From Todiramphus chloris collaris (taxonomy: Eukaryota; Chordata; Aves; Coraciiformes; Alcedinidae): a stretch of DNA of 64,000 nt. The stretch lies in assembly GCA_025345505.1 (NCBI GenBank), contig JANVCC010000130.1, positions 9,064,522-9,128,521 on the forward strand. Reading direction: 5' to 3'. A program made the translations under genes and the position numbers. Positions 1-14,300 of this stretch are shown here, in pieces. The notes under the pieces are model-generated. The model did not search any database, was not told the origin of the DNA, and saw only the letters and a program-made list of their open reading frames with translations. The first letter of the stretch is position 1. Every line of letters begins with the position of its first letter.

Positions 1-3000
1 AAATAGCTGTAGTTAGGAAAGAGATTATGGTTTGACTGCCACCTTTTCAAGATTAAAATCTGTACTCTTCTGACTTTCCAGGATAGATGTCCTTGGCCTG
101 CAAACAAAAACTGATGGCACAACCCCTTAATTAACACTCCCTATTTGTCTAGCCTTATGAATATACACTCAAAACATGCCTTGTGGGTTCTAGACAGTCT
201 GTCAACTGTACAAAGGTATTCAGCACCTGACAGCCTCTCCCTATAGGTATCTATGATGCCAGTGCTCTAGGACCTAAGTTTCTTTTCAGATTCAGCATTT
301 AACTGCTTTTGGAAAATATATTCTCTTTCTGCTGCAGGTGTGTGGCTTGTATCACATGGACTGTGTGTGGAGCCTGCTCATAAGCTATCTTTGTCCCTTC
401 TCTCATGCATGTATATACACAGAATAAAAAGAATATGTAACACCTGAGGGTAGGTTCATAAAGTGAAGTATTTTCATACGCGATGTTAAGTACAGTTGTA
501 TTATTACTTATAAGTGGTCTGCCAGTCTGTAACTTGGAACTGATGTCAGGGTCTCCTCACTGCCTTTTGTCTTACTGTATTTCTTTGCTACGGTTTTGTT
601 TCACAGGATTTGTGACTCCAGTTTGACATGAGGTATCACGGTTATGTTTTCTGTGCATTGTCTGACTGGTTTATTTCAATGAGTATACTGAGTCAATTAT
701 ACTATTCGCTGTTTTCTAAGTGAAGAGATGCTCTAATTGCTTTCTGTCAGTTGACTCACGCATGGCTATTTCCAAAGTCATTTCTCTTCACCAGCAGAAT
801 AGTCTCCCACTGAGAATACATCCTCCTTACTGTGGAAACTTGTATTTTGGTGGGTCATAATTAATCAAGGTGATGTTATTAGTCTTCCCTGCATTTTCTA
901 ACCTTTAAAGTAAAGAAAAGCATAATTTATAATGTTAAGGAATAAAATTATGGCCCACTCCTTCCCTGAGGGGAAATAGGTTTTCTGCACAATTCGCAAT
1001 TCTTTCCCACAGCGAGTATAGCCTGTGGCAAGCTTTTAAAAGGAAAGCTAATTGTAGAGGAGTAGGAGGCAATACGAATGGCATTACTTTACTCTTTGCC
1101 TCATTGCTCTTGCATGTAGAAAGAGAAGAATGAATTCAGAGATATGCTAATTGTAATGGTTGCTTTCTGGATGGGAGCTAGACACATCCACTTTGAGCAC
1201 CACTGACGGATCATCCTGTTTCTGATTCTGCTGACACAGAAACGTCCATGTATCTGAATCATTCTAGGCACTGCACAGGTCAAACTGTTGCTCTCCAAGA
1301 GCTTACATTGTTAATTCATCTTCTGCACTGAAATTTGACAAGCATAAAATTTTGAAAAGGCCAAGTTCGGAGTCTCTTGAGATTATTTTTGACCTCAGCT
1401 TTGACAACGAATGAAGGCAATCACTAGCTGTATGCATTTTGTGAGTCCATTAAGCAACTGAGGCCTGGCACCTTGCTGCTATTAGTAGGATTAGTGAGAG
1501 AAACCTTTCAATAGCTAATGGAAGCCATCGCTGACTTTAGAGGCTTGGTAAAAACAGAAAGGTTTGCATCACTACTGGGGCAGGATAAATACATGCAGTG
1601 ATCCACACTAAAATACTGTGTGGACAAATAGGGGGTTTTCCAAACTGGAAATCCTATTGTTTTGCAACCATGAGGCCATATTCTCATGGGGTCCTTGATC
1701 CCTGAAGTATCAACATTTCAGAAGGAGACTTAATGAGGTTTGTTGCACATTATTCATCTTCATGGTGACCTAAAATCTCTGAAATCTTAATCAAACTGGA
1801 AGGTTCAAGGGAATATTTCAGACCAACTTTTGCTTCCAAAGGCAACAGTAGAGAAGGAGATATTGCTCCAGAGGGGAAAGCTGGGGGCTCACCCTCCTTG
1901 TGTCTCTCTGCTGTTTGCAGAAGTGTTGTAACAGCACACCTATCTTAAGACAACATTCTCATGCACAGCATTTCCATGCTGTTGCAGACATGGGAAAAGC
2001 AAGGAAGGAAGACAAGAAGCTTCAGTTAGAGAACTGATTTCACTTCCAAAAGAAAAAAAAAATTTAAAAAAAAGTAAATTGTTTTCCATTAGAAAAAAAT
2101 AACCCCAAGCCAATCCAAAAAGTTGCTGGAATTGCAGGCTAAATGGTCCTATTTTGTTCCCTACTCAGTTTCTGGTTTGTCTGTACTGTATGTCAGTTTA
2201 TTTTTATATATATAATTAGTTTTAAACTCACAGCCATCTGAGCTAAATGAGTCCATCGTTAGAAACAGGCTATTATGAGTTGTCTTCTGTGCTATGTAAA
2301 TAGTCACAATCTTAGGCATTTGTGCTTTTTAGCACCTTATGGTACACAGAATATAGTGATAAATCTTTTGTACCTTCTAAGTCACATCCTTGTTCTGTAT
2401 TGTCCTAAAATCCTCTAGAATTAATCAACACTAAAGTTTACCTATGATGTCAAGAAATGAATGAAGGCAGGCAGGAAAGGGCCAAATTTCATGGTGGCAA
2501 GAGACATGTCACAAAGAAAATGTGGAACAAAGGGCCAATTGTATTTACTGAGAAAAACAATGAAAGCAGCAGTATCTTAGGAGGTGAAATAAAACTTTAG
2601 TCCAGTCTTGAGTTCTACTGTAGCTATTTTATCCTTTGGAGGATTCCTTTATTTAAGGGTAATCTTCTAATGACATTTAACTGTTCAAGGAGATTTGACA
2701 GTTTACCTAAAGACTGTGGAAATGTATAAGAGGATGGCTCAGAAAATGAGGCATGATTTGGGGAACACTGGGCTTTAGCAGGGTTAACCTCTTAAGATGT
2801 TAATTAGGTCCATTTGGAAACTATCTCTGAAGTATGTTGTATTTTCTCTTAGAATCAGATTCCTGGTGAACCCTACTAGTGTATAAGTTTTGGTCTGATC
2901 TAAGGCTATTTGTAGACATTTGCAGTCATCACTCTACCATGTGCTAACATTTTACACTCACTTTATGTAAAGCGTGACTATGGTTGAATACACCTGTGAA

Positions 3001-5098
3001 CTTCCTGTCTGACTTGTGGGCATGTGCAGAAATATCATGTGCTGTGCCATAAAGTGTGATGTAAATGATGTCACCGACGTAAAAATATTCTAAGTACGTG
3101 GTGTAGAATTGTAGCTCTGAGGTTTTAAAACAACACAGCATCTGTGATGGATGATTTCATTGTCATTGATAGCAACTGGTGAGAGGTGGCAGAGGAAAAG
3201 CATGAGTTTGATTTACACTGAATTTGCTCTACTTGCAAAAAAAATTCCTATGTCCTGTCTGAAGGGTTTCCAAACAATTACTAGTACTTCGCATTGGAGA
3301 TAACCCTTTTTCCTTCTCTGTAAAGAAGAGCACAGTGACCTCATCTTGTCTGCAGGCCTTGTGCTGACAGGGGCAAAATATTAAAGAAACATCCATTGAC
3401 ATTTTGCTCAAAGGAAGTGAATTGCTCTGGATGCCACATGACACTGACCTCTTGCCCTCCCCAGGCAAAAATCTCAGCACTCGGTTGCACTTGAGCTGGA
3501 GAGACCTTCTCACAGGATCCTCTGCTGAACCAGAACTCAGCAACAACCAGTTAGTTCTCTTGCCTCTTTGAAGTTGTATGGTGTCAATACTCTGGGATCT
3601 GGATCACTACATAGGTCATTTTTTTAGTGTCAGAAGGTGTTGGGAAATGTAAGTCTGTCTAGTGCAATTGTCTTGCAAAAGCTAAAGCTATTTAGCATTA
3701 CCACAGCTGAAGTTACTTCCTTTGTAGATAAAATATTTACCAAAAAAATTATTTTCCACATTATTTTCACGTTGCAGAAAAAATATTTTGTTGTAATTGG
3801 TGCATAAACATGCCAAAACTTCCCATGAAAGGGACATTTGAAGACATAAGGCTTAAACTGGGAGAAAAACAACTTGTAATGGAAAAAATGTGGCATTTTC
3901 TCTGTAGTTTGAAAGAGTAGTATGAAAGTAATAATTCTTTTTTTCTTTGAATTTTATCTGAAATACATAAATGTAGTAGCTGTTGATTCACATTTTTCAG
4001 TGAATAGAAAATTCAACAGAAGTATTACCATCGATTAAATTTAGTACTTTTTACAAAGTATGCTAAAGTAAGATTCGTAAATATGCTAATTCCTTCTAGA
4101 TAGAGCTGGTATTGTGTTGTTACATTAACTTATCACATACATAAGGAGTGCAAAAGTGTATGTCTGCGCCAGACAGTAGGATCAGGGGCCACACCAGAAA
4201 CTGAAATCTTAGCTCATTTTCACTCATAAGTCATAAGCCAATTTCTCTCACTAATTTTATAGATATTTGCAATTAAATTGGATCTTGCCTTCTCTGAACC
4301 CATCTCCTTCTTTGACTGCATTTGAGCTTCCAGTGCAGGAGAATTATGCTGAGCTTGTGACATCTTTAGCAACATATTATCCTGACATCAAATCCAGGGT
4401 CAAACAAGGGTAGGTGTCTTATTGCAAGAGTAAGCTTTTACAGGAAGCAAGTCCAGTGAGGTAAACATTCCCATCACTCCAGGTTCCTTCAGGGGAGTGT
4501 TAGCTAGCATGCATATGTTGTTATCAGTTCCAAGTGGTGCAAAGAGTAAAGGAAAAACAAAGGCCTTACATGCTTCTATACCACACTTCAAATAAACTGA
4601 AGGTCAGGCAGATGTGTCAGTTTGAGACTTGTATTTTTCAAATATCTAAAAACCAAAACAATAAGTATTCTAGGAAAGAAATACAATCTGTCCTGCAGAA
4701 AGCTTATCTGCATTTTTTCTGAACTTGAAGCCATCTAGTAACCCAAACATTTCAAATGACATTACTGAGAGACAATTAATTAAAATATGAAGCTCATTTT
4801 AAACCATGGATGTCATTAAGCCTGGAAGAAGTTCTAACTGAATTGTTATGGATTCTCCATTCTTGAAAACTGTGACATTAAAAATCATTAGTCTTTCATA
4901 AAAGACACACTTGTCCAAACAGAAGTAATTCACTCTGGAAAGCCACATGACCTTTGTTGTGCTGTTGACCAGACTACACTGTCACACTGGTACCCTGGGA
5001 TTATTTATGGGTCCATCTGTGAGGCACTGCTTACTGAAAAATTAGTCATTTATTTTGTTCAAGATTTTTTTAATTGATTACTGGCTTTGTTTTAGCTC

Positions 5099-5117
5099 TT
5101 TTTTTTTTTTTTTTTTT
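5099..5117 (+). repeat. T19 homopolymer
   Basis: Nineteen consecutive T in A+T-rich unique sequence. No SINE or processed copy was recognised beside it. Confidence 0.9.
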
Positions 5118-5244
5118 AATCCTCACTAATTGTGCACTAAAATGAAATTATAATTACCAATTTGTGGGGTAAAAGTGGGAAAACGCTTGTCTTCATTTCC
5201 TCGTACAGCTGTTTACCTGCAAGTCAGAAGAGTGAATAAGAGAA

Positions 5245-5296
5245 CCAAAAAGCTGTAGGCAAGGGCTATGCCAAAAAGCTGTAGGCAAGGACTATC
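5245..5296 (+). repeat. 26-bp tandem duplication
   Basis: Two adjacent 26-base units beginning CCAAAAAGCTGTAGGCAAGG occupy 5245-5270 and 5271-5296 and differ at two positions. It looks like a recent local slippage duplication in otherwise unique sequence. Confidence 0.9.
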
Positions 5297-8200
5297 CCAG
5301 CCTATTAGGTATACTGGGATGATGGATGCTTCTTGATGCTCACCATGCTTGAAGCCTTGGCAGCTCCATCTGAGCAAGTCACAGACAACAACAGCACACA
5401 CATCTTATTTAACGGATGAGGGAATACTTCTGTGGCTGTTTAAGCTTTGGGGAAGTGCTTTGTTCCTCTGTTCTCCAAGTAAAACAGCCATTGAGGGATG
5501 TGAAGACTAGGCTGCAAGCAGAGTAAGGGCTAGGAAGGAAAGTGCGGTGTTAAGCAGTTTAAAATTCTCTTGCTGACACCAGTAACAAACTAAAATAGTG
5601 CAATATCCACAGTGTTGGTCCTGTTTCCTCACCTGCTACAGTTTGAGGAGGAGAGCCATGCAACCAGCTTTTCCCTCTCTGTCTGTGAGTAAAGAGACAC
5701 ACAGCTCTTTTGTTTATGTAGACTGCAGAAAACTGCCAAGTGCATCCAGGATGGTCTAAAAATTGAATTTTTATGTTTGAGAGTTCAGATCGATCTGTGA
5801 AATCCTTCTGTTCTGAACAAAGTTTTCGCTGGGCAAGACCTCTTGAATGCTAGAGTATTTTTGTTTGAGGAATGATCACAATGAAAGCGTAACTTCTCTT
5901 TTAGTTAATTTATAGGCTCTTATGAGCACAGCAATTACTCTGTTGCTGTTAAAAGTGAATATATATGTCAGGAATTTATTTATGCATATTCAGAAGGAGC
6001 TTGAGGATGAACCCAGTGGAAAAGTAAATACTGTCAGTGTTCTGAAATCTCAAAGTGAAAAATGCCATGACTAAACCAATGATGATGCTATTTTATGTAA
6101 TATCTCCTTTAGTGAAAAGGAAGCAGGACACATATTCATCTTACACAGATGGCCTTTCTCAGGGAGCTGGAAAATCTGCTTTTGCTAGAAATTATTGCTA
6201 AGTTTGTGTTTTGATTGTGGGTTGGTTTTTTTTTAATTTAATATTGTGGAGAAAAAGAAAAACTCACTGTGAATATTTCCAGCTCTGATGCGCTGCATCA
6301 GTAAATTAGTGGCCACATATATTCTTTCTTTTTTCTCACCCACCTACAACTTTTTCCTCCCCACCAAAAGGTGAAGAATTTCAACTACCAAGAAATCTAA
6401 GAGAATATTTTGAAGATTCTGTGGAATAAATGTGTTTTTTTCAGTGATTTGAACTAGACTTAAACTAAGGCACAAAAGGAGAAAGAAAGAGCAAGAAACT
6501 AACAGAAAGAGAGAAAAAACTACCATTGTCTATATCAGTCTAGCTTTTTTAAGAACTCTTCTAGTTTAAAGTAATCTCTGCATTGACTTAAAATTTCTGA
6601 TTTCATACATTCTCTTAATTAGTCTTGGCACAATTCTTGTACTCACCAATTGTGATCTTTTACAAGGCATTGTGGCATATTATTACACTGAAACTGCACT
6701 TAACAGATTTGCTGAGAGATGTGTCACAACATCTTAAAAGATGGCTCTCTGTCTCTATCTTTGGAAATCTAATTCCTGAAACAGCTTTACTGAAACACTG
6801 GATTGTGAAAGACTGTAACAATTCAAAGATGCTTCTCAAATGTCATCCTTGCTGTACCCTGATGGAGCGGTATCTGCTGATGTTGAGTTTCCACACTGAG
6901 AAAAAATTTCTCTAAATTGAGGGGGAATTGGCATAATTCAGAGGTGATGCAAAGAGACTGTGAAGGTGAAGATGAATTTTGGTCACATTGTATGTTTTTA
7001 CCTGATAATACTCAAAAAAATTCACCTTATTATTTTCTGCATCTCTCAAGGAAGCTGAAGTTCCCTGCAGCTCTAGCAGTAGGCAAGAATGAATACAGTT
7101 CATTTGTCAATGTGTCACTGACCTATTTCAGAATAACCTGTAAAGTAGCTACAAACTCCAGGTTTCTTTCTGTGGTGAGGCAGTGAAAGCAGTTTTATTG
7201 CAGATAAACTGACACTGGAAACAAGCTCTCCCTTTCCCTTGCAGCATTCCTATGGGTAGCAACTGTTTGCCTGAAAAAAACCCAACTAACAGGTAGGGCA
7301 ATGGGAGCCTTTGAAGGACGGTGTATGAATGAAAGTTTTAGTGCACAACAAATAAACGCACAAAAACTATCAGATGTTACCAGATATTCCGCTGGAAAAG
7401 TAAGCCCCAAAAAGAGATGCACACTGAATTGCTTACACAGACATCAGCCTGTGTCCACATATATGCATACATACACTATATATTAGCACAATGTGCACAT
7501 ATCTACAAGTGCATGTAAGATGAAGCAAAGGCTTTTCCATTCCAGTGTAACTGTAAGTGTACAAAAGCTTTTTGCTTTCTCACCTTCAGAACTTAATATC
7601 CACCTAGGGAAGAACAATTAGCTAAGCATTAGCCTCATACATTTATCATGTCAGTATTTGGGGCAGCTTGTTAACCTTTGTAGAGGATTAAAAGGGGTTA
7701 TTGCATTATATGGACTTGGTAATTCCCTTAAGAGAGAGGGAAGGTGAGGAAGGCCTTAGCAAGCCTTTTCCCAGTAGTTTTCTGTAATTTATGATCTCCA
7801 AGAATGTAGGAGAGGGGTGGCAACAAGATAGGACTTTTGGATCTCTTTCTTTTCCCCCGTGACACATGCCATCTCCAAGACAGGTGTAACTGTAATTATC
7901 TCACTTTGCCCGAGGACCAGGGTTGTTTATCAGGAAAAATCTGTTTCTCATCCTGCAACTGGTGGGAATAAAGTACTCCTACTAGCTTTGTGACATGTAG
8001 CACACTCAATTTAAATATTTATTTATTTTCAAGTGCCTTCTCTGTTAGTCCCATACTTTTGAGACTATCAACTGAGTTAACAGCATGGTGATTGTTTTCT
8101 AAAATCCTCTTGCAATTTCATTAGATTTTGCTGGATCCTGTAATAAGCTGTGACCAATTCTATGAGACCCATGAGTATAAGTGCATTTGTTTTGCTAAAC

Positions 8201-8828
8201 TTTATTTTGCTCCCTTCTGTTGCCTAGGGATAATGGCTGTTTTGCGTGACACCTTGTAGAAGTATTAGAAGACCGTGGGCATATGCAGAGAGATGTGACT
8301 GCATTTAATAAGTGGGTCTCCCCACATAAAGAACAATACTCAATTTCTCCTTGAGATCACCAGTAAAGGAAAAAAGAAAGGTAGGGAGGAGGGAATAGTG
8401 GTAGTTTCAGTCTTCCTTGTTAAAACTTGCAAAGGAATTACCAATTACAGCAGCCTCAGTGTTGACAGAATAGGTGAGTTGAAGCATAGGCAGCCAGCCC
8501 AGCCCCTTTGGCAGCCTCTGTCTTGTATTTGGGCAGCTGAAGATGGAGAAGGCTGAAATGAAGGAACTGTGGAGGGTGGTTTGAGCAGCTCACATGTGCA
8601 TGGCACTTGGCTTCAGAAAGCCATCTGCTTACAGTGCTTTCCTAAGACATACATGTTTTTGCAATGGAAAAGAACATGTGTTTATAATCTCAGTTTCTCA
8701 ATCTCCCTGTCACCGGGTGTACAGAGAAAACACAAGGCGAGACGGGATCAGGTACCATGCATGGTATCCAGAAGATAAAACTGAACCTTTGAATTCAAGT
8801 TTCTATTCCTCTATGTTCCAATTAAGCT

Positions 8829-9350
8829 AGTAGGCTTGAAAAGATATGCAGATAGTTAATTTTCTTGTACTATGCTAAGTTTTAGGTCTCTGATGAAAAC
8901 AGTGTTCAGAACACAGGGATGGCATCAAGGCCTTTTCTGCTTCTTATTCTACCAGTGAGCAGTGTGACTGTGCAGAAGAAGCTTGGAAGGGATGCAGCTG
9001 TGACAGGTGACACCAACAGACCAAAGGGATATTCCATACCATATGATGTTGTACTCAGCAGTAAAAGCTGGGGTAAGAAAGAGGAAGAGGGACACTTGGA
9101 GTTATGGTGTTTGTCTTCCCAAATATCTGGTATACACAATGTAAATGACTAAATGTCTGCTTGCCAGTGGGAAGTAGTGAATGAATTCCTTATTTAGCTC
9201 TGCTGTATGTGAAACTTTTACCTATTAAATTGTCTCTATCTCAACCCATGAATTTTCTCACTTTTACCCTTCTGATTTTCTCCTCTGTCCCACTGGGGGA
9301 GTTAATGAGTGGCTGTGTGGGGCAGAGCTGCCAAAAGGGGTTAATACTCA
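8829..9350 (+). mobile_element. Old avian ERV solo LTR (ERVL-like), plus orientation
   Basis: About 520 bases match, in order, an avian endogenous retrovirus LTR I recognise from memory. Parts: a 5' end around AGTTAATTTTCTTG; a U3 block with AACACAGGGATGGCATCAAGG; the conserved core GACCAAAGGGATATTCCATACCATATGA; a TATA-like AGTAAAAGCTGGGG; GTTTGTCTTCCCAA; GTGGGAAGTAGTGAATGAATTCCTT; ATTAAA as the likely poly(A) signal; CTATCTCAACCCATGAATTTTCTCAC; and a 3' end near GGGGTTAATACTCA. No internal retroviral genes flank it, so it is probably a solo LTR. It is heavily diverged, hence old. The subfamily and exact ends are uncertain, and no target duplication was found. Confidence 0.8.
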
Positions 9351-11254
9351 AGAGTCCTTTTTGGTGCCCAATATTTAGCATGACTCATGATCCTGGGATT
9401 AGTAGTCCCATGCTCCAATACCAGTAAAATCTAGTTTGGGGGCTTAATGTTTTTTTTCTTGTAGCATCATTTTTTTACAACACTTCAGAATTGATGCAGA
9501 AATGACCCTGTTTAGACATGGCAACAATCACATCTACCTAATAGAGTCTTCAGTGCAAATTGAATGTAAAACAGAGGTAAGCAACTCTTTTTTTCAGGGA
9601 AATGTGTCCTTATTCTATGTGCTGGAGGAAACTGGAAGTTGGACTCTGCCCTTCCACTGAATTAACTGGGGATGTAGCCCATGATGATGTAAGGGCATGT
9701 TCTCTTCAGAGAAATAACATATTTACATTGGTGATTCACTATCAGTTCATTAATCAATCAAGAGTTGTCTTCTTATGCAAAATTGAGCTTCTAAAATGTT
9801 CATGATTGCTTTATGGAAGGGACATCAAAAAAAAAAACCCAACCCAGCCAAAGCCTGTGGACTATTTGGGATTCGAATATGCATAAATTTCCATTCACAA
9901 TTAATGCAGTGGCACACTCTACATGACAAGAAAAATTTTAGGTTATCCCTGGAATGATTTTTAGGTGACTTATAGGCAGTCAGATTTGTTCTTTCAGTGT
10001 GTACTTAGGACAATAAAATCCCTGAGGGATCCTAGAGGGGACATGTCTTGCATCTTTCGTGTTAACTAATTCAAAATGAAATGTTCTGGCTGCTGGATTA
10101 GAAGCGGTCATTAAATTACTAATTTGTTTTTTAAAGTTTGTAGGATTTCTTTCTGTATTTTTTCTTTTACCTAAAAATTTGAAGCCTCATTAGAATGGAA
10201 TAGAGAATGTAGCTTTAATAATTTTCAAATTTCTAAGAATAGATGTTATTCAAGATACTCCTTCCACAACAGACCTAATGTCTTTGTTGTTTGTTTTTTT
10301 TTGGTTGGATACTGCAGATTTGCCAGGATGGTACATCAGACTGAATGGACTTCTTGTCAGAGTGCACATGTGCATCAGTAGAGCTGTCATTAAATCCTGA
10401 GTCACTTGATAGGTCTTAAGTGTAAGGCTTTGCATAAAACTATGTAGGAAGCAGCATATGGAAACCATAAGAGATGAAACAAGATAAAATGGGGATAGTA
10501 ATTTTGCATAAATGAGTAACAGTAGAGCCAACTCATGCCAGTTTAACTGAAGTTAGTCTATTAGGAAGTCAGATAACTGGGAAAGTTCAGAGAGACAGGT
10601 CAGAAAAGCTTGATCTGATCATAAGGCATTTGATAACTTTATTTTATAACTTACTTAGATTAATTAAAGCAGTATTGTAATACTTGACCAACTTATATAA
10701 GGTATATAATGAGATAATGTTATGTCAATACTTAAAATGAAAGAAAGACTACCATGGAGAAGGCGCTCTCCTTCTATGAACCCCATGCTCATGTAGAGGT
10801 TCTCATTTATTGATACTTCTAAAATAACCTCCATGAGTTCAGCTTACAAATTGAGGTAACTTGTGTAAGATTTCCTGCCTTACTAAGTTAATTTGTTTTG
10901 AAATAATCTTGAAATTTGATTTATGTAGTCCTTCATATCATATGCACTTCTCATTTTCCTTTACAAGTGTAATTGTTGGCTGCAGACTCTTTATATCTCT
11001 GTGTGACAGGATATGTATGAAATACTATTTACTTATTTAGTCATTGCATTGCAATTTCAAACAAAAAATTCTTTTTATCCCTACTGTTGCTTGGGGTGGG
11101 TTGCTTGAACTCTCTTGATTCTCAGCTAATGTCAACATGTGAGAGGGACAGAACCTTGTTGCATGTGTAAGGAATGTGCAACATTGCCAAACAGATGACC
11201 CCATGACTGACATTATGGCTTGCTGTGGGGAGCTTGTGTATGGGATGAAGCAAA

Positions 11255-11328
11255 TTTCAGATCAGCAGGGACCTGAACTTGGGTGCTCTCCATCCTGCAC
11301 TGATCTTCAAGCACAATCTATCTGATTT
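11255..11328 (-). repeat. Possible fragment of the ancient tRNA-box repeat
   Basis: The plus strand reads GATCAGCAGGGACCTGAACTTGGGTGCTCTCCATCC and so on in short pieces matching the inverted arm of the repeat at 15.23-15.33 kb: a GGGAC-TGAAC B-box complement, a CTC-CATCC block, then a run resembling the A-box complement. It is strongly diverged, and only one arm is visible. Confidence 0.4.
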
Positions 11329-14300
11329 TACCAAATAGATTAAAAAAGTCTGGACTTTAATACAGTGCAGAAGGAAAACAAGTGGTAAAACTTCAGGTAT
11401 TTGCTCAAAATGCAATTCCTGTTTGATATTAATCTAGTCCCACATATTCTAGTGATCAGAAGAGCATTGCTGGAGGAAATAAAGCACCACCAGGCTGGAT
11501 TCCACCCCCGTTCTTAGCTCTGTCTGAGCAGTAATTTATATAATGCTTAGAAACAGCAGCCAAGAGTTCCTTTAAATGGAGGGAGACCTGTACCCATATC
11601 CATCATGTTTCTCCTTAAGCCACTACCTGTTTTCTGTGAAAGCTGAAAACAAGCTGTCTGCAGTAAACAACAAATGCTCTTCCAGTGTTAACTCTCCACA
11701 CATCTTAACGGCTGAAAACTGGTAAGCTACTAGCTTTATGTAACTGTTTCCACTGTTCTGTTGCCATCCTGTCTTTCACAGGGTTGCCAATATTTTACCC
11801 ATGTTTTGTATTCACCCTAACTCATACACTGTTCAGTTTCTGCAGCATCATCAGTATCAGTTATGGAGTTTGTAAAGTGTTGCCCAGTAGAATCCAATAG
11901 CAGTAACTCTGTAAAAAAACGAAAATGAATCTAAGTTTACATTCTTATCTGGTTTAGAAGCCAAAAATTGTGAAGAAAGGGATGTTAAACTTGAAGGGGA
12001 CACACACTTTGCTTTTGGCCAGAATAGTCTTCATGCTATCCTTTGAAGATTTACTTCTTCCTCAAGAGCCTGGATCAGAGCTGTTTGCCCTTGAAGGCTG
12101 CTTCTGGTTAACAGAAGTTGTCCTCCCACACTCTTGATAACTGCTCCTGGTGAGGATGAGTGAATTAAAAACCCAAAAGCACTGGAAATGTCAGAAATAT
12201 GCTTTTCCTTGTGATATTTTAATGAGGTTGCAGCTTATGGTAATCAAGAAATTCCCCACTCTGGAAAAGAAAAGTGGTTTATGTTAATCTGCTGTGACAT
12301 TGATTGTTTTCCTAGTGTGAAATGATGCTGTGCCTGTGTAGCTGTGTGATAGCAGCCACAGCCTGTGCCACCTTACTGATGGGCCTGGAGGCTCAGAGGT
12401 GCATTTGGGAAATGGGTGAGGTGACAGAGAGCTACTCTTGTTTGACATGAGCTGTCTAGGTGTCTTCTGCAGTCATTATATGAAAGGCTCTCCCTTTGAT
12501 CATGGCTTCAGGAAAGGTACAACTCACTGAGTTTTCTTTCTGCACAGGCAGTGGTTTGTGAGATCAAGAACATATTACACCTTTTAAAACATGCAATTAC
12601 AAATAAAGAGAATCTTTCTGTTGAAAAATGATGTTATAGGTATGTTAACTCTCCCTTAAATATTGCTTTCATAAAAGCTGACTCTTTTCCCTGGGAATTT
12701 TATTGGCTTGTATTTAGAAACTTTAAAAACTCACTGTCTGGGATTACATTATAACTGAACAGTGAGAGTGTTGGGTGGTATTGGACTTAATTTTTTTAAT
12801 TGGGGGATTTAAATTTTTTTTCACAAAGATCATCACTTTGACATTTGGACTGGATAACTAACCAGGAAAGTATTTCAATGAGAAGTGGAACTGTTCTATC
12901 AAAAGAGGTTTGGAGAGCCTGGATTAACCTGTAGTCACAACAGTTTTATATATTGAACACATTGTCATGTTTATCCACACTATGCTTTTCCATGAAGGGA
13001 TGTACTGTGCTCCTTCAGGCTGTGTTCTGTGGGTCCTGGAAGTCCATTGGCTTTGGGGAGGTGAAAGAAAGTACAGGAGAAAAGAAAGCTTGTAACTAGC
13101 TGGCAAGAAAAACTTTTTGTGTGTCTACAAATCACAAAAAGACAGAAAGTTGCTGTCTTCTGAAATGGAGGGGTAATTCAAGAGCCTCAGTGGCACACTA
13201 AAGGCTTCAGGGGTCACTCTTGTGAGGAAATTAATTAGTTGTCTTGGGGAAAAAAGATAGGGTAAATAAATCCCTCCTGTTCAACTAGAGATAAATAGGA
13301 AAAATAAACACTGATGAGAGGACTTCATTCAAGATGATGAATTACAAATAATCTACTACATGTGAGTATATTGAAGAGACAAACTCCTCAGCCAAACTCA
13401 CTCATATAAGGTGTAGTCCTACAAGAGTGCTCGTGGAAAGCTATACTTTATATAGAGTGAGTTGGGAATAGCATTTCACAAAGTATGGTCCAAATCCAAA
13501 AGCCTCCCTTTGTACACACACTTTGTCCTGGGACAAAGCCATTTACTTCATTGGTTCCTACAGCCCTTCTGGGAAAGCTGCTCAGTATTAGGAGGCTGGA
13601 ACAAATACTGAAATACACAGCACAAGTTAGATAATCATTAAAAAATCCCAACCCACACCAAACATTAAATGCCACCCTGTGCTTCAGAAAAAATAAAAGC
13701 CTGGCTCTCATGGGTTTTGGGCATGCAACGATTCAGCTGAACAGTACCTTTACCTGGAAGAGTTGTGCAGAACCTAGTTAAGTTGTGTAGCTGCAAGACT
13801 TTAGGCACATACACTTTCGCTCTCTCTCTTTCTTTTTGCCTGAGGCCCAGTAATTATATCTGTATTTTGGGAAAACACAGACAGACCTCCACACAGGCAT
13901 ATAAAATCTCCCTCCTGGACAGCTTTTTATTTCTTGTCACAGAGAGAAGGAAAAGGGCATGACTAGCTTTCAAAACTGATTGCCTGTATGAGGGACTGAA
14001 GCAATAGGAGGGATGAATGGTATTAGTGACAATTTGAAGAGTAAGAGAGGACTCCAGGCAGTGTGGGATGCTCCACATTTCTCAGAGGCCTGATTTTCCT
14101 GGATGGAAAAGATAATTGGAAGGTGATTAAGAACTAGAAATCTTTTCACTGCAGTTTTCAAATTTGCCTTTTTATAATGCAAGTAAGGGCAAATCTTCCT
14201 AGATTTCCTGTTTTCATCCTCTTCATCCTGATCCCTTTCTCCTTGCTCAGTTACCTCAGTCACATCTGCTGTGGAAATCTTGTCTTCAGCTGGAAGGATG

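Larger units (their letters stand above)
1..8828. other. Non-coding sequence downstream of CHRM2, distal
   Basis: A+T-rich sequence with stops in all frames. The longest open stretches are about 100 codons, without domains or codon bias. Apart from a 26-bp tandem duplication and a T19 tract I see no gene, tRNA or recognisable transposon. It may hold conserved regulatory elements that cannot be seen from one sequence. Confidence 0.6.
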
